64,000 nt of DNA from Isoetes taiwanensis (GCA_021234155.1 JAJEKV010000342.1:233361-297360); one strand, 5' to 3'. Shown: positions 48,801 through 60,772, counted from the first letter of the stretch. The notes: generated by a model from the letters alone, not told the origin. Translations and numbers: made by a program.

Positions 48801-49690
48801 TCTCGGACGCCTAACCCTCATTCTCTTGTAGGTGTGGATACAATCTTCAAGTAAAAAGTAGCATGAATTACACTAATAGAGAAATCTCCAACAACGATTT
48901 AGCAATGGTCTCGTGATACCGAAATCATGACAAGATGGGTATAGGTTTTGCAATCAAAACCTTGACCTACAAAGAATGCCAGAAGCATGAATACCGAAGC
49001 CAAGAAACGTCTCTAAAGCTCCGCTGCAATTCATGATGTGTTTTACATTTTAAGCCATCAGAATTGAAGCAAGAATTGTCTCAGCCAATAGAAAGAACGT
49101 CAAAAGCTCCAACACGCCATAGCAAAAGAATATGCTATGATTTGAAGTCCCAAAGGGAATGAAGAAAGGGAGATTCCATCGCCATGATCTTTCTGCTAAG
49201 AGTTAGCTGTCACAATTTAGCTAATATTAAGGTATAATAGGCCTTGTATTACTGTAAGCCCTTTAACTTTATGCTGGAAAAGCCTTATATGGCCGGCAAA
49301 CATGTAAGTGGTCTAGGGGGAAAAGAACTTACCTCTTGCATTACCTCCCCATTCCACACCACCCACCAGAAGCAGTTTAAATAAGACATGTGGCAGAGTA
49401 GAGCATTGGTTGCAAACTACAAACAACTTCGAAACTTTTCTTTCCAGAATTTGGCAATGCAAAATTTAGTAATCGACCCCACAAAGCAAATTGGCTATAG
49501 AATTCAATAGTTTAATCATTTCTTTGTGCAATTTGTAAACCCTACTGGATTGAATAAGAATTTCTATTGGATCGACTCACCACCCCACGTAGCGAGAACT
49601 GAATATATTATCGATGAAATAGGACAAAGAAAATAGGCGTAAATAAATTTTCAGCATGCAACGTAAATCGATGACGGCGCGACACATATG
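48801..49690. other. Intergenic, upstream flank of reticulon gene
   Basis: No gene is seen. The sequence becomes C/T-rich after about 49690, where the reticulon 5' UTR probably begins. A TATA box was not confidently identified. Confidence 0.4.
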
Positions 49691-50180
49691 GGAGAAAACG
49701 CATACGGTATTCTACGGCTCCGATCCCACCGCACTGCACATCAACGGTTCACAGTTTTTGCGTTACCCTCGTGCGTTTTCTCTTTTACCTCTTTTTTTTC
49801 TCCCCTGCTTCACCTTCCCAGTGGCCGCCATAGCTGGCTATGGGGCGGAGCTCTTCGTCGCTTTAGGATCTTCGTTTTCAGCTCAGATTCTTCGCCGTTC
49901 CTGCCTACATATTTGCTTCCAGGTTTTTCTTTTACCCGATCTTCGTTTCGGTGTATGAGCAGAATATTAGAATTTATGTTCATGATGTTCTCTGTTTCTT
50001 TGTCTTTTCTAAGACTTTCATGCATGATGATGTTATCCGTGTTTTTTCTGTTTGGGATTAGGGCTTGGTCTTGTTTTTAGTTATCTCGATGATTGTTTGG
50101 ATGCTTGGGTTCCTAATCCCTACGAGTAATAATTATCTTTCACAGGTTGGTAACTTGGGATCTTTCAAAAACCTAGTACT
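49690..50180 (+). promoter_or_regulatory. Putative 5' UTR with intron of reticulon gene
   Basis: A C/T-rich leader (about 49700-49920) precedes a possible UTR intron from GTTTTTC (49923) to TTTCACAG (ends 50145), leaving about 35 nt of leader before the ATG at 50181. The acceptor is good; the donor is weak. Short frames here are not genes. Confidence 0.4.
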
Positions 50181-51882
50181 ATGGCAGAAAATGTGCAAGA
50201 GGATGTTTCGTTCGTCGACTCCACCACTACTGATGCTCACGATCTGCCAATGTCTACGTCTGCTATCGAGTCAGAACGTTCTGTACCTTCGCGATTGTTT
50301 CGAGAGAACGCAGTGTATACGAGTTGCTTGGTGGTGGTTGTAGTAAGTCTTTCATAATAGCATATTATTCATTAAAATGGTATGATGATTACATTTCGTT
50401 TTTTCAATTTGAAATAAGGAGAATAAATGGCTTGTGTAGGTGCTGATGTAATACTGTGGAGGAAGAAACACTTATCTGCTGGGATTTTGGCTAGTGCAAC
50501 TGTGATTTTTGTTCTTTTAAAATTCTTCGACTTCACCCTTGTACAGCTTGTGTCTACAATGCTGATGATCTTAATGACCCTGCTGTTCTTGTGGTCCAAC
50601 TTTGCTAGTTTTCTGAACAGGTATTGTGCGTGTGGTGGCTGGCTGAACAGCCAATATAACAGTAACCTAGTCCAAGCACTGTTGCCTGATGCTATTATTG
50701 TTTCTATCTGTTTTAGGCCACCTCCAAGCATTCCTGATATGCATGTATCTGAAGACGCAGCAAGTTACTATGGGAAGAAGCTGTCCTCAAAGTATAACCA
50801 TGCATTTGCTTGTTTTCATAAGATTGTTTTGGGGAAAGATTTTATGTTGTTTTTTTAAAGGTACGTCTCAGAGTTTGCAGATTCTCTTTATATATGCCTA
50901 TATTATTTATAAGTGCTTCACGATCTTTAATTGAGTTAGTTAATTTTCTAATTTTCAGCTAGCTGGTGGCCTGTATTTGCTCTCTCTATAATTGGTGGAT
51001 GGTTCGAGTTCATAACAGTTGTGTATAGTGGTATGTTCTGCTGCTATATGTTTACTATTTTTTTTGCTTGCACGTTATTAATTTTGTTTGTGTCCGTTTA
51101 GTATGTCCTATTGGAGGACTTTCTTCCTGTATTCTAGATGCATCTTTGTAATATATTTTGTATTTCAAACATTCCAATTTTAGGCTTTGTAAACATGGCC
51201 TTTGTGCTTCAAAAGTGGTATAGATGAATTCTAGATCAAGTGGTATTTCTGCATTGTCTTGGTTGACATTTTTGCTAGACTATTTCATTTTTAAGAGACC
51301 GTGTTATTTTTATTACATGCTCTTTATGGGCCCCATCTTGGCATTTCAATCAGTTCTATGGCATGTTAACATGTAATTCTGTTCATTTATACGTTAAGAA
51401 GATAAAAGTTTCCATACATTGTCAAAACGGTTGTGTTCAAATGTTAATTGAAACCTGTTTTTTTAGTTTTTTTCTTCTGCTCTCTGATTTGATATGACAT
51501 ATTATTGAGTATGCGTCTTTTGTGAACTACAAATATAAACAAAGGCTTGTCGCTGTCCTATGCCAAGAATGTGTAAAGAAATATGGTTAAGTCTAAAGAT
51601 CTGTTTCTGTGAGTTTGACTCTTCTGTTTCTGTGAGTTTGACTCTTATTTTACAGCTGACCTGGTTAAGTCATATTTTTTACTTCTCTGCTTGATTTCCT
51701 CCTTTTGAAGTGCAGGTCTAATGGCTATTCTGGTATTCCCAGTCATTTATGAGAAGTACGAGGATAAAATTGACAAGTATGCGCAGATTGCTATTGCTGA
51801 AGTTAATAAGTTTTTTAAGAAAGCTGAAGCTATGCTGAAGAAGGTTCCTAGGGCTGCTCACAAGGAGAAGAAGGCCCAGTGA
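50181..51882 (+). CDS. RTNLB: Reticulon-like protein (RTNLB family), 5 exons, two 1-nt frame breaks
   Basis: Reticulons insert hairpin membrane domains in the ER and curve it into tubules. Exons by GT-AG borders: 50181-50336, 50440-50620, 50717-50860, 50959-51030, 51716-51882 (TGA at 51880). Exon 1 starts MAENVQEDVSFVDS and ends in RERSVYELLGG, exon 2 is ADVILWRKKHLSAGI and a long hydrophobic stretch to LFLWSNFASFLNR, exon 3 is PPPSIPDMHVSEDAASYYG to GKDFML, exon 4 is SWWPVFALSIIGGWFEFIT, and exon 5 is VIYEKYEDKIDKYAQIA to a Lys-rich end (HKEKKAQ). Order, two hydrophobic hairpins and the YEKYED motif match the reticulon domain, about 230 residues in all. Two shifts break it: exon 1 lacks one base near 50313, between SRLFR and RERSVYE, and a T run in exon 3 (about 50849-50856) has one extra T giving a premature TAA. 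Everything else, including splice sites, is intact. Sequencing error in homopolymers or a very recent pseudogene both fit. Confidence 0.85.
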
Positions 51883-52180
51883 TGTTAGCATCTAGGATAG
51901 GTCCTTTTTTATGTTAAAAGAGATTAGATAATGACCGAGCTTTATTTGCCATATTGCTTATCCTTGGAGCTTCAGTCTTTTGTTCTTGGGAAGCCCTTGC
52001 TGCTCTACACGAGGTGTAATGCTTTGTGAAATCCCCGAGCTTGAGAACTGTCAGCTTTCTGAGCAGTAGGAACATATGATTTTTTGCTATGTGAATATGT
52101 CCATGTTATATTGCTACCCATCCAAGTTGGCGCAGCTTTTGTTAGGTTCACTTATCCATATAATAAAGCACAGGTTGGGT
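51883..52180 (+). other. 3' UTR of reticulon gene
   Basis: T-rich sequence follows the stop, and an AATAAA polyadenylation hexamer lies at 52162-52167. The distance (about 280 nt) is normal for a plant 3' UTR. Confidence 0.5.
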
Positions 52181-53190
52181 TGACACAGTTTCATGCGAAA
52201 TGTTGGTTCTATTCTTTGGCAAATGGTTAGTTTAATTAGGGTTTTTATTGGATGGGCAAGCGGCTGTTTAACATAAACAGGATGAATGACTACGTTCCCA
52301 TCAGTGATCATCTATCAGTGATCTACTTTCATGGCCTTAAATTAGATCTCCTTCCCTGATATATGCGAGCTGCTACGAAGCTGGAGAATTTGCATATATA
52401 GAGTGCCCATCAGAATAATTAGTGTTCCAGGTATGCAAAAGAAGTGAAAAAAAAAAATTTATAGCCATTATGAATAACAAGTACTTATCGTGGCGGCTGC
52501 CCAGTGCTTTTTAAATGATTGAGGAGTTTGCCCAAATGTCTTGAAAATAGCAATAAATTTCGGGAAGTGACTCTCGTAACCTAAGTTGCTACAATAATCT
52601 TAATAAATGAGCACATAATCTTAGATGTTGATTCAAGGGGAAAGAGGGCATGTACGGGCCGAAACAGCTTGGCTAAAATTGTTAGCCACCACAGCTGACT
52701 TGCAAGTGTCTACGAAGTTTGTTCCTATGAAATGAATTTTGAGGGAGTTGTGGGGCCTACCAATTAGAATTTTCTCATGAGCGAAGGGAGAATGGTAATG
52801 AAGGGAGCATATTATGATAGGCCTTAAACAAATTATATAACTAAGAGCTACTCTTGCGATGATTCTTGGAGCAATGTTTAAATTTGCAAGTTGAAATGGA
52901 AAATAGTTTGTTTGACCATTCTATCATGGCTCTAGAAAAATCAAAAACACCCTATCTATCTATCTATTAGTGCCAACGATAGAGTTGTCATTTGACAAAT
53001 TGACGTAATTACGTGGAATGTTATCATTTCACCATATGCCGCCGCTGCATGGTGCTTGAGTGAGTGATTATGTATAGGGGAATGGAGGTTGGGACTCCAT
53101 TCCCAGTTTTGCAGGTGGGGTCCCACGACCGGCATGGAGACCAATCTCCAAATAGGGAGCCAGATCTTTAGAGTTTTTGCAAAAACAAAA
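52181..53190. other. No gene seen
   Basis: AT-rich. A short (CTAT)4 lies at about 52952-52967. Confidence 0.5.
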
Positions 53191-53194
53191 ACAC

Positions 53195-53470
53195 AACAGA
53201 TTCGGCGCAGATCATTAGATCCGGTGAAGAAACATCTAATGCAAGCTTCTCTACAGATCCGACGAAGAAAGATCCCGACTCGTGATAAGTAGCTGCAGAA
53301 AAAAACTCCACATCTGCGAAGAAATCGTGGAAGAACATTCGCGGAAAACCGCTAGGCACTAGAACCGCCAGATCCGTGAAGAACATCTGCGGAAAACCGC
53401 TACGCCGACGCCAGATCCGTGAAGAACATCCCCAACTCATCCGGTGAAGAACATTCGCTAGAACGGCTCT
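53195..53470. repeat. Diverged minisatellite with GCGGAAAACCGC palindrome
   Basis: Units of roughly 50 bp share AGATCCG(G)TGAAGAACAT, C(T)GCGGAAAACCGCTA and CGCCAGATCCGTGAAGAACA. About five partial units are seen between 53200 and 53460. GCGGAAAACCGC appears at about 53340 and 53390. A minus frame (53575-53168) is an effect of the repeat. Confidence 0.7.
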
Positions 53471-53624
53471 GGGCCATTTAAGAACCCTAAAGAAAACCCT
53501 AAGGAACTCCGGGCCACGGCCGCTTTTAATTAGAGAAGCCGACTTCCATTCTCGTATATTGGCCGCTGCGGTCAATGTCCAATGTGAATGGGCCGAGAAT
53601 AACTACAACCCTATTTCCCTTGTT

Positions 53625-53748
53625 CGGTTTATTGGCTAGTCCATTGTTAGCAACTAAGAGATCTTGCGGTTCAAGTCTCTCGGGGTCCATCATATGTCCT
53701 CATGGCGCCGCCAATGTGGCATGACGAAAAATACTATCTATCTATTTT
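53625..53748 (+). mobile_element. tRNA-derived SINE candidate 1
   Basis: An A-box-like TTGGCTAGTCCA (about 53632-53643) is followed about 27 nt later by a B-box-like GGTTCAAGTCTC (53669-53680), the internal pol III promoter arrangement of tRNA-derived SINEs. About 55 nt further the sequence ends in CTATCTATCTATT (53734-53746), a tandem-repeat tail like those of LINEs in this window. It is not a tRNA gene: the acceptor and anticodon arms do not fold convincingly. Confidence 0.4.
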
Positions 53749-55240
53749 GTATGGGAGTAACAAAAGAAATGGAGTTAAACAAAGGTAAAAGAAATGTTTC
53801 TCTTGTTCTAAACACATCCCTCCCTCTTGCTTGATCTTTTAACTTTTGTTTCTCACGCAAGGCCTCCACGAACAACAACGCCGAACAAACTACCATGATC
53901 ATTAATCTTCATCTCATAGCCCTTGGAGCATCGGCTTCTAGTAATGGAAAACATAAAAAGAAGGATAAAGCCGAAATTCTTATGTATGGCAAAGATAAAC
54001 CCAAGTCAATTTAGGGCTAAAAGTTGGTCGAGACTAAAAAAGAGGTCAACTCGCTCAATCAATCTCAATTCCACTTCCGCCCTCCGGCGAGAATAACGAT
54101 AGAAGTGGTTGGAGTCGACGTTGATAACCAAAGGGCCGCTAATGAAATAAATGTTGCAATGGAAGGTTTTCTTTGAAAAACTAACAACCGGTCTGCCAGT
54201 AGAAAATGGGAAGGATGGAGTGCAAGCACGACAGGCCAATCATAATAATGGAAATGAACTTGCGATCGCAATTGCACCTTTAGCTTAACCTGTTGAAGAA
54301 CATGAGCTCAAATAGATCTCTGGAATTCAATTTACAGAGGTGCCCCAACATGGTATTTACTGCAGCTCAGACAAAGCTTCTCCTAGACATCTTATAGTGC
54401 GAGGCAAAACCGCAAGTATTATTGGAATCATAGAACTTTTTATATTAGATTTACTATTTGCGAGATATAACAATGCAAAATTTAGATTATGCTATATTTA
54501 CAGAGTCTACTGTGACAATATGGTTGGGTAATTTTGCTTTCAGCTTTGTCTATTTACACAACAGTGGAGCAATCTGGAGACAAAACAAACAAAGTAAACC
54601 CTGCTAAACAAATTAATTCCATCATGCTTTTAGGGCATTGGCTTTGTAAAATCTGACGTAACTGTCAAATCCACCTTTCTTATAACACATAGAATGAAAC
54701 GGTTTAGGATAGTCGGATACCATATTTCAAAAAGCAGTCATGCTCCGATCTAGCTTTTGGATTCCGTGGCTTTAATTGGGAGTTGAAGAAAGGGCGAAAA
54801 CCGTGGTATGATATTTTGCTTGAACTTGTTGAACAAATTTCGAGGCTGCAATCACGATGCGGTTACCTCCCACCAGATTCTCAAACCCGGAAGGTATAAT
54901 TCAAGGATTATCCAAAGGTTCACATCTATGTTTGTCTTGTTCTCAAGTTTCGAATTCTATTCTACGTCTAGTTTCGCCAATTTATAGGCTCTTTTCAATC
55001 CTTTGAATGCTTCTTTTAAAGTCTAATGATAATTTTTCTCATTTGAACGTTTTAGTTTCGATCTTCAATTGAGGTTCAAATTCGATTCCCATCCGAATAA
55101 GAGCCCATCCTCGGCAGAATCCGCTTTGTATTGGGTTGTACCCAAACTCTCTTTCATCTCTATTATTCTTATGCTATGTCCATGCTATAATTTGGTTCGC
55201 TTTTATCCTATCTCGATCCTTCAAATATAAGCGGCGTCAA
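53749..55240. other. No gene supported
   Basis: 53.8-54.3 kb contains plus-strand protein-like pieces (for example LTTGLPVENGKDGVQARQA near 54180) in broken frames, possibly a retroelement Gag relic, but no defining motif. The rest is AT-rich. Confidence 0.35.
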
Positions 55241-55389
55241 TTCCTCTAATATGCTATTGAATCTTTGGTTCGCGGCGACAAAAACATTGCCCAACACCCT
55301 AAATTATTCAGACGAGTAAAAGAAAACAAATGCAAAACACGACATAAAGCAGAGCGGCTCATCCACCATCCGATTCGGACTTTCGATGG

Positions 55390-55569
55390 CCAAAGAATTA
55401 CCTTATATGTATGAAGAACAAAAACTACAAATCCCAATCCAGCGCTAATCAAACCAAAGATGATAATCGGATTTGTCCAACCCATCTCTTTGCTTTCGCT
55501 AACAATTTTGCGTTCCGCCAAACCGAAGTTCCAACTCCTCGTCTCTCGCTCTTTTATACTATGCTGCAC
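55390..55569 (-). other. Possible first exon of a small membrane protein
   Basis: On the minus strand an ATG frame beginning MGWTNPIIIFGLISAGLGFV and continuing VFVLHTYK ends at a good donor (AAG/GTAATTC, about 55395). It is one hydrophobic helix, as in the N-terminus of several plant four-helix membrane families (for example DUF1218-type). The frame is open upstream to 55569 but the Met before GWTNP has a suitable AAAGAG context. I could not find following exons to the left, so this is an isolated exon or a relic. The family assignment is a guess. Confidence 0.25.
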
Positions 55570-56470
55570 ATTCCAGAAGCTCCTAGAACAACAGCCACAG
55601 GCCCTTCCGGAACCTACACCAGGCTTCTATCCCGATCTTTCCAGAAGCTCCCGAAGATATTGTTAGCCCCATTTGTCAAATTCTCAAACGTAATCCCTAG
55701 TATTTTAGAAGCTCACACTGGTCCAACTCTTAACAAAAAATAACTTCAATAATAATACCATCTAAGCCCCCTTGTCCTCCATATTACAATTATATATTAG
55801 AGATAAGGGTGGCATAAAAAAATGCGGGAAGAAAAGAAGTAATCTTTAAAATAAGGGCAAGGATTTAAAAAAGCTTTAATTTTATTAATGTTAATAGTCA
55901 ATATGTATAGCATTATCTTAAATATTATTATAAAAGAGCAAGAAATAAACTCTACAATTAAAAAGCTAATTTTGAAAAGCAAAAGAATAAAATAAAATAA
56001 AATGTTTATTTTTTGGTCTGGGTGGGCGAGGCCACCCGAGTGATCGTAATCACCAGACATTGGACAAAAAGTTCAAGAATCAGACTCATTGGCATTCATT
56101 CTCCAATCAAATTTCGATGCTTTGCTAGTGAATCGGCAATGGCATAACGATTCACAAGAAAACTTGACAAAGTTAGTGCTTGCTTCCAATTCCTCGTATT
56201 CATTTGTATTTTGTTTGCTTTTAATGCATTTCTTTCTATTCTTGCCAGTTCTTTGTTGCATTCTTCAATTCTTTCTTGCATTCTTTATTGGACGATACAC
56301 GATCAACAAATTTTATAGCTTGAAATCGCGAAAAGGGTTTACAATCTATTTACATTCCAGCTATGATATGTTTATAAATGTATGAACTACATAAACAAAA
56401 AATACAAAAATACCTGTGACATCCTAAGGCTAGGTGGTATCCTGCCTACAAAGTGTGCATGTATGGCTAA
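55570..56470. other. No gene supported
   Basis: Minus frames at 56281-56096 (charged, helical; contains a repeated AAAGAATGCAA word) and 56060-55797 (MSGDYDHSGGLAHPDQK then hydrophobic) have no recognised family. Confidence 0.35.
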
Positions 56471-56477
56471 AGTTTTG

Positions 56478-56600
56478 CCCAACGGATGTGTGGTGAGTTG
56501 GTATAGGCCTAGTAATGCCAAAATAAATGTGCATTTGGTCAGGGGTTCAAATTTGGCCAGTGTATTATTTATCTTTTTGAAATAAATTTTACTTTGTTTT
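56478..56600 (+). mobile_element. tRNA-derived SINE candidate 2
   Basis: GTGAGTTGGTATAGGCC (56493-56509) resembles a tRNA D-arm/A-box, and GGTCAGGGGTTCAAATTTGG (56537-56556) resembles a T-arm with B-box GGTTCAAATTT. The spacing of about 35 nt is right for a pol III internal promoter. The rest does not fold as a tRNA. No tail was defined. Confidence 0.4.
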
Positions 56601-57080
56601 CTATAAATGTGTGTTTTGATAGATAAATGTTGTTTTATAATGAGTTTTGTAATAAATAAGGGCAATTTAGATTGTACTATAAAATAAAAAGGGTTGATAA
56701 AATTTTAGACTTTCCAAAGAAGGGCAACTCAAAATATGCCCTTAGAAAAAAAAGTAGCATCTACCCTTATAAGTTGATCCCTGGTCCCATGCTCTTGCCT
56801 CACTCCGTGAGCGCAGGCGACGGAGCCACAACCCCGGGTAGTTCCCAGACTGTAAGAGCTAGGAGAGAATTTCAATTTAAGATACACAATAATAATGCAT
56901 TGGGCGCATGACGCTTGGTCCAGACTGCTCAAAGTGTTACGCTGACCAGCTCCTGGGGTCCAAAGGCCAGTGCCACGCCTCGAAATGGTGCAGGTTCACG
57001 CTATGGATGCACGAGTTCGAGAGGCCATAATCAGCGACAGGGCAAGTTGTTGAAGGCACATCTCGCATGTGAGCCGATCT
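56601..57080. other. No gene supported
   Basis: The composition changes from AT-rich to GC-rich near 56780. It may include the 5' UTR of the LINE that follows. Confidence 0.4.
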
Positions 57081-57084
57081 TACT

Positions 57085-60000
57085 CCAATGCAACAGAGGT
57101 ACTCAGGAGGGAGTTCGCCAGGTCGGTCGACGCCAAGACCGAACGCCGCCGCAGCCGCACTCGCCGCCCAAATGCCACCCCCGGCCGCCTCCGCCTCCTC
57201 GATCCTCCGCACCGCCCCTACAACTCGCCCGCCTCCCGCCAGCCAAATGCTGCCCCCGCTGCCTCCGGCTTTGTCCGGGTGCCGCCCCCGCACCAGTCTG
57301 CTGGGCCTGCTGGTCCATCCGTGACACACACTACAAGCATCTCCGACCGCCAATAGGAATTGTGCCTCCGGGTGGTGGTCTGAACTGTCGGGGTTTCTAG
57401 TGGCGTATGGGCTTATAGCCTCAATTCAGTAGCCGTGGGACATGGACCTCATCTTCCCCATGGAGACATGGGAACACCCAGACATGTGCCGCCCGACCGC
57501 CTGTGGTACCAAAGATTTTTCAAAGGTTCAATGGTTGTATTGTGGAGACGGGCACCGGGTGGGTTGCCTCGCATTTACCGTAGCCTTGGCACATTTGGTT
57601 TCCTCTCCAAGACCGGCTGCACATAACCGCTACTTGTGGATCCGAGTGCACCACCACCGGGCGAGATCCCTCTTCCTAGTCGCTACTACTTTCCCCATGC
57701 AGAGTCCCTTCTATCACAGCCCACCCCGAGGTGGACAGATGGACCAGATGTCGATCTATATGATGACATACAACAAAGACAAGTGGATGGGCGTAGTCAT
57801 GCCCTTGGAGACTTCAATGCGCGATTGTGGGTGGAACAGGCCATGCGGGCCGACCCTCAAGGATGACATGCCGGTAGCATCCCGCAGAGGCACCTTTGCA
57901 CACCGGCACTCGATGACAAACAGGTCATTCGCCGCGCAGACAATTGCTCCTCATAAAAGGTATCTTTGACTCGCCATATGCAATGGCCTATCACAATGGC
58001 CCTCTTCCCACGGGTACACTTGCGTACGTGACAATCACGGGCACGAACTAGTGTCGTGGATTATGTCATAGTGGTAAGCAGGAAGATGTACACCTTGTCA
58101 GCCATTTTCACGCCGGCACGGACAGTTGGGGACGAGGAGGTCTGACTCGCATCACCTCCCACTTATGTGAAGTCTGGCCTGGCCACCGCTATGGCCCCTT
58201 CAGTAGCAGAGACTGTCGTCATTTCTGCTGCGCTTTGGATTATGAGCAGCGAGGGTTACACCGACATGCTCGCGTAAGCTCTCCGACGCCTGGGGCCCAC
58301 ATGTTGGAGCAGCAAACCCACCAGCCGGGTTGAGCTCCTCGCATCAGGGGCATTGGATGCTTTGGGAGACCTCCCCACGCCAGAGATCGTGAGGCCGCAA
58401 CCTTCCCGCTGCGAATGATGGTTTGATGTTGAGTGTAAGGAACGCAGCGCCGCACCGGGCCTCATCGCGGGATCGTGACATGCAGCTCGTGCCACCGACA
58501 TTACCGCGGCCTTCCTCAAGGAAACAAAGGCAAGGTACCGGCAAGGCACCAAGGAGAAATGTTCGCCATCGGACGCACCGAGAACCTTCACGGGAACATC
58601 ACGGAACATGTGCAATGGGAGTAGTAGCCGCAATAGCTTTATGATCCCCCGGGAACACGCATGATGTGCCCCCTCAAGAATATGGCTCAATCACCGGTGA
58701 TCACAAGAGAAGATGTCGAAGAGGGGATGCAAAATACCGGGCTAATGGGAACTCAACAGATTTAGACGGCCTCGCAAGCGAAGTTGTTAAGTGGGCGTGA
58801 CAGCCCATGGTGCCCGCCCTGCCGTGATTGTTCAACAGTATACCGCAAGAGGGTTTTCCCCAAACCATGGACCACAAGCGGTTGTGGTTGTTCCGATCTA
58901 CGCGGGGGACCCAATCGCCCGGGCCCACCACCGAACCATCATGGTTTCGGTGTTTGCCAAGCCAGCGGGCATTCTCGAAACGGGCAGTAACCAGATGGGC
59001 GTAGGCCGGAAGTCAGGGCACTTACGCGTGCTTCCTCACCCCAACATTCGACCATTGATCACATCTTCACACCTCGTCGAGGACGCCAGAACCGGGGAGG
59101 ATCTCAGACCGTTTTGTGGACTTTGCAAAAGCTTCACGCATTCTCGAAAAGTTGTGGGCAAGATTGCACCATCCGGGGCTCCCTATGGATCTACGTGAAC
59201 GCAGTGTACGACTGCACGCAGAGCTCTGCACAGCCGTATGCAACCGGAAGGACAGCCATTTGCCAAAGAGCATTGGAGTTAGGGCAAGGTTGTCCCTCTC
59301 ACCCACACTCTTTGGACTTTACATTGACCGCTTGGAAGCCCGCTTGCCGCCAATGGGGGGGACTAATACGACTCTTGCACGTGTCATCCTGCAACTCATC
59401 TATGCGATGATGTGGACCTCTTGGCCCATACACCGAGGAGGGCATGCAGGCACACCTAGATGCCCCTGACATTCCGCCGCAGTGACGGACATGCGGTCAA
59501 CCCGCCAAGACTAAGGTGGTCCTCATATCCTCCTCATCGCCATCCCCGCACCTCCTGGGCCACTTATCGTGGGCGATGGTAGAGGTCACACCCAGCCTAC
59601 AAGTACGGGGGTGGAATTTCCGCCCTCAATGTATTAGGATGCATCCATTCGCCTTTTGGGTGACCGCAGTTGGAAGGCGTTACGCAATGCAAAACAATAG
59701 TCACAGGCAGAGTCAGATGATCGGGCCACCGGGCCACATTTGTTCCGCACCGGTGGAGCCAGCTTCTTCCGTATGGAGTCGAGGTGTGGGGCCCAAGTGG
59801 GTGTCTTTGGCGAAGTTGGAATGATTAGAGCAGGTCCGTAAGGCATTTTTGACGGGCACTTGGGGTCAAGCCCTAAGTTCCATATCGCATCTTGTTGCAG
59901 GAGACAAGATTCATGCCCCCGCAAAGATGCGGCCCTCGATAGACACATTGTTTATTTCCGTAAGGTGGCCAAAGATGGGCTTACACTCGGCCCTCCCACA

Positions 60001-60772
60001 CTTGGCTTACGCTAGGCGATGAGCCCGCAATGACTCGTGGCTTGTTGGAAGGACAAGAGAGCCCTGGTCGGGCTACCGGAACGTAGACGACATAGGTGCG
60101 CCCAAGTGCACGCAGACGCCGGCCGGGATAGGCCGAGGGGTATTTGACTCTTGTTTTTGGGGAAGCTCGGGACCACCATGCTCTCGGGAATGTAAAGATG
60201 GCACACTACAAACAAAGACATAAACCCCACCTCGTTCGAGGCCCACAGCCTCTACCCGTTCTCGTTGCCCATGAAGAAGCGCAGGATCATCGCTGGCCCA
60301 TTTGAACAGGGCCCACCATCTTCGGCTTGAGATGGTGGTGGGTTGAGAGCCGCTAGGATGTGCTTTGTCGTTGTTCCACCGGGGTTGTTGAGGATGAAAG
60401 CCATGCCTTCCGTGAGCCGTCCAGCCTATAGTCGATTCGGGCTCGCTACATTCTCTTGGTGTGACCTAGTTCCGCCCCTGGGCCGACGAAGCTACTCAAG
60501 ACGCCGGGCCGGGCTCGATCCCTTGGCTCCTACCTCTAGGAGGTTTTGGATCTGCGGACTCACCTCTGCCCCCGGGCGCCTATCTGAGGTGCCGAGAATT
60601 CATGTGTATATGTATATTTGTACGCTTACGCTTGTTGTTGCCGCTGACGGTTTTTCCCTCCTAGGGGATTTAACGGGTAGCAACGGGCTTGTCGCACCGG
60701 TGTAATTTGGGTCCCATAGGCCGATTGGCCTCCGCGGACGATAAAAGAACCTTCCTTCCTTCCTTCCTTCCT
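57085..60772 (+). mobile_element. LINE, near full length: linker, endonuclease, RT, C-terminal motif, (TTCC)n tail
   Basis: The most complete non-LTR retrotransposon here. A Pro/Ala-rich segment (57088-57324) is followed by an APE-type endonuclease: LRVVV then a stop where the W of WNV should be (57366 on), DLIFPMETWEHPD (57445-57483, the QET-like motif), and LGDFNARLW (57804-57830). The linker (58220-58700) aligns with the start of the 14.7-kb copy. The LANG..TDLDGLASEVVKWA-type segment follows (58720-58800). The RT contains LSLSPTLFGLYIDRLEAR (59290-59343) and a catalytic box at about 59399-59420, where loss of one G shifts the frame between YA and DD. The C-terminal VEDESHAF is at 60386-60409. 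The 3' UTR ends in CCTTCCTTCCTTCC (60750-60772). At least a dozen frame breaks make it inactive. Encoded steps would be target-primed reverse transcription in the nucleus. Confidence 0.9.

Noticed and set aside
53625-56600. Functional tRNA genes at the two B-box sites
   Set aside because: Neither folds into a full cloverleaf with acceptor stem and anticodon arm; SINE heads fit better.
58240-59306. Long minus-strand ORFs over the 57-kb LINE
   Set aside because: Antisense frames caused by high GC; RT and endonuclease motifs are all on the plus strand.
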